Assembly (NCBI GenBank): GCA_900316925.1
Contig: ONEU01000086.1
Location: forward strand, 1 to 8,456
Reading direction: 5' to 3'
DNA: 8,456 nucleotides
From: an uncultured Eubacteriales bacterium
Lineage (GTDB): Bacteria > Bacillota > Clostridia > Oscillospirales > Acutalibacteraceae
The notes below the pieces were generated by a model. The model was not told the DNA's origin, did no database searches, and saw only the letters and a program-made list of their open reading frames with translations. The translations under genes and the position numbers were made by a program. The first letter of the stretch is position 1, and each line of letters starts with the position of its first letter. This document shows, in pieces, positions 6,464 to 8,456 of the stretch.

Positions 6464-7691
6464 AGCCAGCACTCCTTTGATACGCTTTTGCAAGCTCCAA
6501 TCCCTTTTTCATATAATCCGTGCCGTACTGCTGACTGATGATCTCGGCATAACTCCTGCCTTGTTCCGTCTTCCGGAGCTGGTACTCTGCCGCCGCCTGA
6601 TAGGCAGGAGCGTACTGCCGTGCAAAGGACAGAATCTCTGCAAGAAGATTTCTTGCACGCTGACGAATCGGTTCATTGTCGAACACTGCCGCGCTTTTCA
6701 CATCCCTGATTGCTCTGATCTGCTCGGTATCGGTAAAGTCCTGCCCCGGCAGAGAAGCAAGATACAACATCAGAAGATGAATGAATCGGATATCCTCCGT
6801 CATTATTCCGGTGGGAGAAAGCGGATTCACATCAATCACCCGCAGTTCGAGATGGTTGATCCCGTTTTCAGCCAGCGACTCCAGACTGTTGGCACCGCGG
6901 GGCTTCAGCCGGACAGGATAATACAGCTCCGATACCGATCGCAGATTTCCGTCATCAATATACCGGCGGATACTGCCGATATACCGATCCAGACCCGTAT
7001 AATCGAGAATCGGCGTAAAATGGTTCCAATAGCCCCGTTCAGAGCAGCGGATGGACGCATACACATTGCTGCCCGTCCCGATGGACGCATCCGACACCGG
7101 ACTTGCTGCCGTCAAATACACCACCAGCCATGCCGCCTGAGTCAATCGGGCGGCAAGACGCAGATACAGCCGATTCTTGAAATCCGAAAAGCTTGTCGCT
7201 CCACTCTGGGCAAAAGCTGCCCGCAGCAGGGGATCAGCAAAAGAAAAATTCAGATGAATACCTGAAAACAGCATCTTGATCTTCCCGTATTTCTGGGCCA
7301 GATAACGTCGGTAGACAGATTTACTCTGAAGACTGCCGGTATACTCCGCTACGGGTATCTCCTCTTCCCCGCTGATTCTCGGCGGATTGGAAAACGGCCA
7401 CAGCAATTCTCCCCGTTCGATGAGTTTTCCGTTGACAATCTTCAGAAGCTCCCTGAGTTGTTCATTCATTTGCTCCGGGTCAGTAAAGACATCCCCTATC
7501 AGTTCAATCTGATTCTCACAGAAATCACGGTCTATATTATGATGGCTGTCAAAAGGATGCGGCGTCTGCGCTAAACTGCCGTCTCCGCTGACACGAAGAC
7601 TCTCGCGCTCAATGCCAAATTCCGCCTGCGTCAGATGCTGCCGGATGGTTGGGTGATCAAGTCCAAAAAACATAGGATCATCTCGATTCAT
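6456..7691 (-). CDS. gshA: Glutamate-cysteine ligase, gammaproteobacterial/GshF N-terminal type
   Basis: A 411-residue ligase forming gamma-glutamylcysteine from glutamate, cysteine and ATP. Conserved segments: FGIERESLRV (25-34), ENQIELI (59-65), FSGIHLNFS (142-150), YYPVRLKPR (257-265) and LELRVIDVNPLSPTGI (281-296). Size and pattern match the N-terminal half of bifunctional GshF; the ATP-grasp glutathione synthetase half is absent, and no such gene is in the window. E. coli GshA is longer. The frame opens further, but an ATG at 7775 lies upstream of the predicted transcription start and one at 7760 sits on it; the ATG at 7691 is the first sensible start, although it has no clear Shine-Dalgarno sequence. 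A later ATG at 7673 is possible. First gene of the operon; its stop overlaps the amidotransferase start. Confidence 0.88.
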   Translation of the reverse strand: MNRDDPMFFGLDHPTIRQHLTQAEFGIERESLRVSGDGSLAQTPHPFDSHHNIDRDFCENQIELIGDVFTDPEQMNEQLRELLKIVNGKLIERGELLWPFSNPPRISGEEEIPVAEYTGSLQSKSVYRRYLAQKYGKIKMLFSGIHLNFSFADPLLRAAFAQSGATSFSDFKNRLYLRLAARLTQAAWLVVYLTAASPVSDASIGTGSNVYASIRCSERGYWNHFTPILDYTGLDRYIGSIRRYIDDGNLRSVSELYYPVRLKPRGANSLESLAENGINHLELRVIDVNPLSPTGIMTEDIRFIHLLMLYLASLPGQDFTDTEQIRAIRDVKSAAVFDNEPIRQRARNLLAEILSFARQYAPAYQAAAEYQLRKTEQGRSYAEIISQQYGTDYMKKGLELAKAYQRSAGYV

Positions 7692-7710
7692 CTCATATTT
7701 ATTTGATAGT

Positions 7711-7755
7711 TTTTGTAGGTTTAGTAGTCTGAATAACCCACCTATTTTGTAGGTT
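7711..7755 (-). repeat. Paired 11-bp direct repeat in the gshA leader
   Basis: AACCTACAAAA occurs twice on the minus strand (7755-7745 and 7721-7711), 34 bp apart, between the promoter and the start codon. The first copy also forms a small CCTA-caaaa-TAGG hairpin. It could bind a regulator or shape the leader RNA; AT-rich coincidence is possible. Confidence 0.4.
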
Positions 7756-7758
7756 ATC

Positions 7759-7794
7759 ATATCAAATGATATCACAACATATTTCTTCTGTCAA
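7759..7794 (-). promoter_or_regulatory. Promoter and palindrome of the ligase-amidotransferase operon
   Basis: A perfect -35 TTGACA (7794-7789), 17-bp spacer, and TATCAT (7771-7766) preceded by TGA give a strong promoter with an extended -10. ATATCA-TT-TGATAT (7772-7759) is a 6-bp inverted repeat covering the -10 box to the start site, the usual place for a repressor operator. The leader to the ATG at 7691 would be roughly 65-70 nt. Confidence 0.75.
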
Positions 7795-7844
7795 TATAAT
7801 AAATCATATTTTTTTCCTTGCTGAATTATACATCGTTCATTCAC

Positions 7845-7960
7845 TTTGACGATAGCCTCAAAGAAGAAAGCTGGGGGGCGCATTAAGATTTTAAAAAAAG
7901 CTGGCACGGGTACTATGATAGAAAACGGAACTTGAAAAATTTAAAAAAACAGCCAGCAAG
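7845..7960. repeat. Repeat copy B: conserved 34-nt core, with about 34 extra nt
   Basis: The core at 7905-7938 is the partner of copy A (31 of 34 identical). Upstream it shares TTTGA (7845-7849) and CCTCAAAG (7856-7863), here forming CTTTGA/TCAAAG. Between these and the core, copy B has 41 nt where copy A has 7; the extra piece is bounded by AAAGCTGG at 7867-7874 and 7897-7904. GCTGGC (7900-7905) can pair with GCCAGC (7952-7957), and CTTG (7931-7934) with CAAG (7957-7960): an H-type pseudoknot arrangement with an A-rich linker. Confidence 0.6.
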
Positions 7961-7994
7961 CGCCCCGTCAAGGGGCGGGGCGCCGCCGACGCTG
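7943..7994 (-). terminator. GC-rich hairpin followed by T7 on the minus strand (possible terminator)
   Basis: GCGCCCC (7960-7966) pairs with GGGGCGC (7977-7983); the alternative GCCCC (7962-7966) with GGGGC (7972-7976) is mutually exclusive. CAGC/GCTG (7954-7957/7991-7994) may close the outside. On the minus strand a run of seven T (7949-7943) follows after ten bases. No minus-strand gene is known upstream, so a terminator role is uncertain. Confidence 0.35.
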
Positions 7995-8002
7995 TGAGGC
8001 AA

Positions 8003-8031
8003 TTGACAAGGGGGGTGGTGTATGTTAAGAT
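8003..8031 (+). promoter_or_regulatory. Promoter of the lipoprotein gene
   Basis: A perfect -35 TTGACA (8003-8008) and -10 TAAGAT (8026-8031) are 17 bp apart, with TGT just before the -10 box as an extension. Transcription would begin near 8038, giving a leader of about 54 nt. AAAGGA (8077-8082) lies 9 nt before the ATG at 8092. Confidence 0.75.
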
Positions 8032-8091
8032 AGGATCAAAAGTTTGTATCCATCGGTCATTCCTGAATGAATCGTGAAAGGATGAGAAAAC

Positions 8092-8456
8092 ATGAAACAA
8101 AAGCTGATCCGTGCTGTTATGATCGCCTGTTTGGCTTCCCTTGTTCTGACCACCGGCTGCTCACAGTCAGATACTAACGATAGTAACCAGGTCAATGGGT
8201 TGATATCCGGTGTTACACTGGACACGATCTTCCATCAGAACGGTAGTAGCTCTGCTCCGGAAAGCAGTAACCAGGAAACCTCCGTTCCCACGGAAATCAG
8301 TATTCCTCAGACCTCATTACAGATTGAGATCAGTCTGCCTTCGCAGATATCCGTTCCAGAGATCAGTTTCCCGACGCAGTCTTCCAATTCTCAGACGAGC
8401 AAACCGTCCCAGTCCTCCGCTCCCCAGATGAGCAAGCCGTCCCAGTCCTCCGCTCC
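8092..8456 (+). CDS. Lipoprotein with Ser/Pro/Gln-rich repetitive linker (3' end outside window)
   Basis: The first 121 codons of an open gene. A lipoprotein signal peptide is clear: MKQKLIR, a hydrophobic stretch (8-19), then lipobox LTTGC with the lipidated cysteine at residue 23, so the protein should be anchored on the outer face of the membrane. After about 30 residues rich in Asn, Ser and Asp the chain becomes low complexity: several EIS-x-P units (such as EISIP, EISLP, EISFP) followed by tandem 11-residue units QxSKPSQSSAP. Such linkers usually hold a C-terminal extracellular domain away from the surface; that domain is not in the window, so function is unknown. It is divergently transcribed from the ligase operon, with its own promoter. 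Confidence 0.88.
   Translation, partial: MKQKLIRAVMIACLASLVLTTGCSQSDTNDSNQVNGLISGVTLDTIFHQNGSSSAPESSNQETSVPTEISIPQTSLQIEISLPSQISVPEISFPTQSSNSQTSKPSQSSAPQMSKPSQSSA
8392..8456 (+). repeat. 33-bp tandem repeat inside the lipoprotein gene
   Basis: Two units (8392-8424 and 8425-8456, the second cut by the window end) encode QTSKPSQSSAP and QMSKPSQSSAP. They differ at only two bases (ACG/ATG and AAA/AAG), which suggests recent duplication and possible copy-number variation between strains. Confidence 0.8.

Larger units (their letters stand above)
7776..8091. other. Divergent intergenic region between gshA and the lipoprotein
   Basis: This stretch of about 316 bp (the gene-free gap starts at 7692) holds the upstream part of the gshA promoter, repeat copy B (7845-7960), a GC-rich hairpin (7960-7983), and the lipoprotein promoter (8003-8031). 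Base composition shifts sharply from AT-rich (7776-7850) to a very GC-rich block (7960-7994). I find no credible small gene. Confidence 0.7.

Noticed and set aside
6417..7265. Plus-strand open frame of 282 residues opposite gshA
   Set aside because: Antisense shadow; composition and lack of motifs do not support a protein.

Overview
The window looks like chromosomal DNA from an anaerobic Firmicute, probably a clostridial gut-type genome. This is inferred from strong AGGAGG-type ribosome sites, TATAAT promoters (often extended with TGn), and the gene families present; no rRNA or marker gene is available to name the organism. Genes are densely packed in four transcription units, and most of the interesting non-coding signal lies in the two divergent intergenic regions.

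Left part (1-2338). The first 79 bases, read on the minus strand, are the 5' end of a group II intron. It starts just after a hairpin terminator that closes a two-gene minus-strand operon: a MATE-family multidrug/cation antiporter followed 17 nt later by acylphosphatase (acyP). The 523-bp divergent region 1816-2338 carries the MATE promoter, copy A of an unusual two-copy repeat, a 17-bp-stem hairpin, and the promoter of the next operon.

Middle (2339-4244). Two plus-strand genes are coupled by a TGATG overlap: a metal-dependent dehydrogenase resembling sn-glycerol-1-phosphate dehydrogenase, and a HAD-superfamily phosphatase. A long hairpin follows. Facing it is a textbook Rho-independent terminator of the operon coming from the right.

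Right part (4245-7794, minus strand). A three-gene operon encodes, in transcription order, a gammaproteobacterial-type glutamate-cysteine ligase without the ATP-grasp half of GshF, a stand-alone class II glutamine amidotransferase of the YafJ/EgtC type, and a second ligase of the unrelated GCS2 (plant/EgtA) type. Two ligase families predicted to make gamma-glutamyl bonds, together with an enzyme able to recognise or cleave them, suggest a gamma-glutamyl thiol or gamma-glutamyl-tag pathway that is not plain glutathione synthesis. This is the best candidate for an undescribed system here. It has a strong promoter with a palindrome over its -10 box.

End (7776-8456). The second divergent region holds copy B of the repeat, a GC-rich hairpin, and a good promoter for a lipoprotein gene that runs off the window and has a Ser/Pro/Gln-rich repetitive linker. 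Repeat copies A and B lie in the same orientation and bracket the dehydrogenase-phosphatase and ligase operons.
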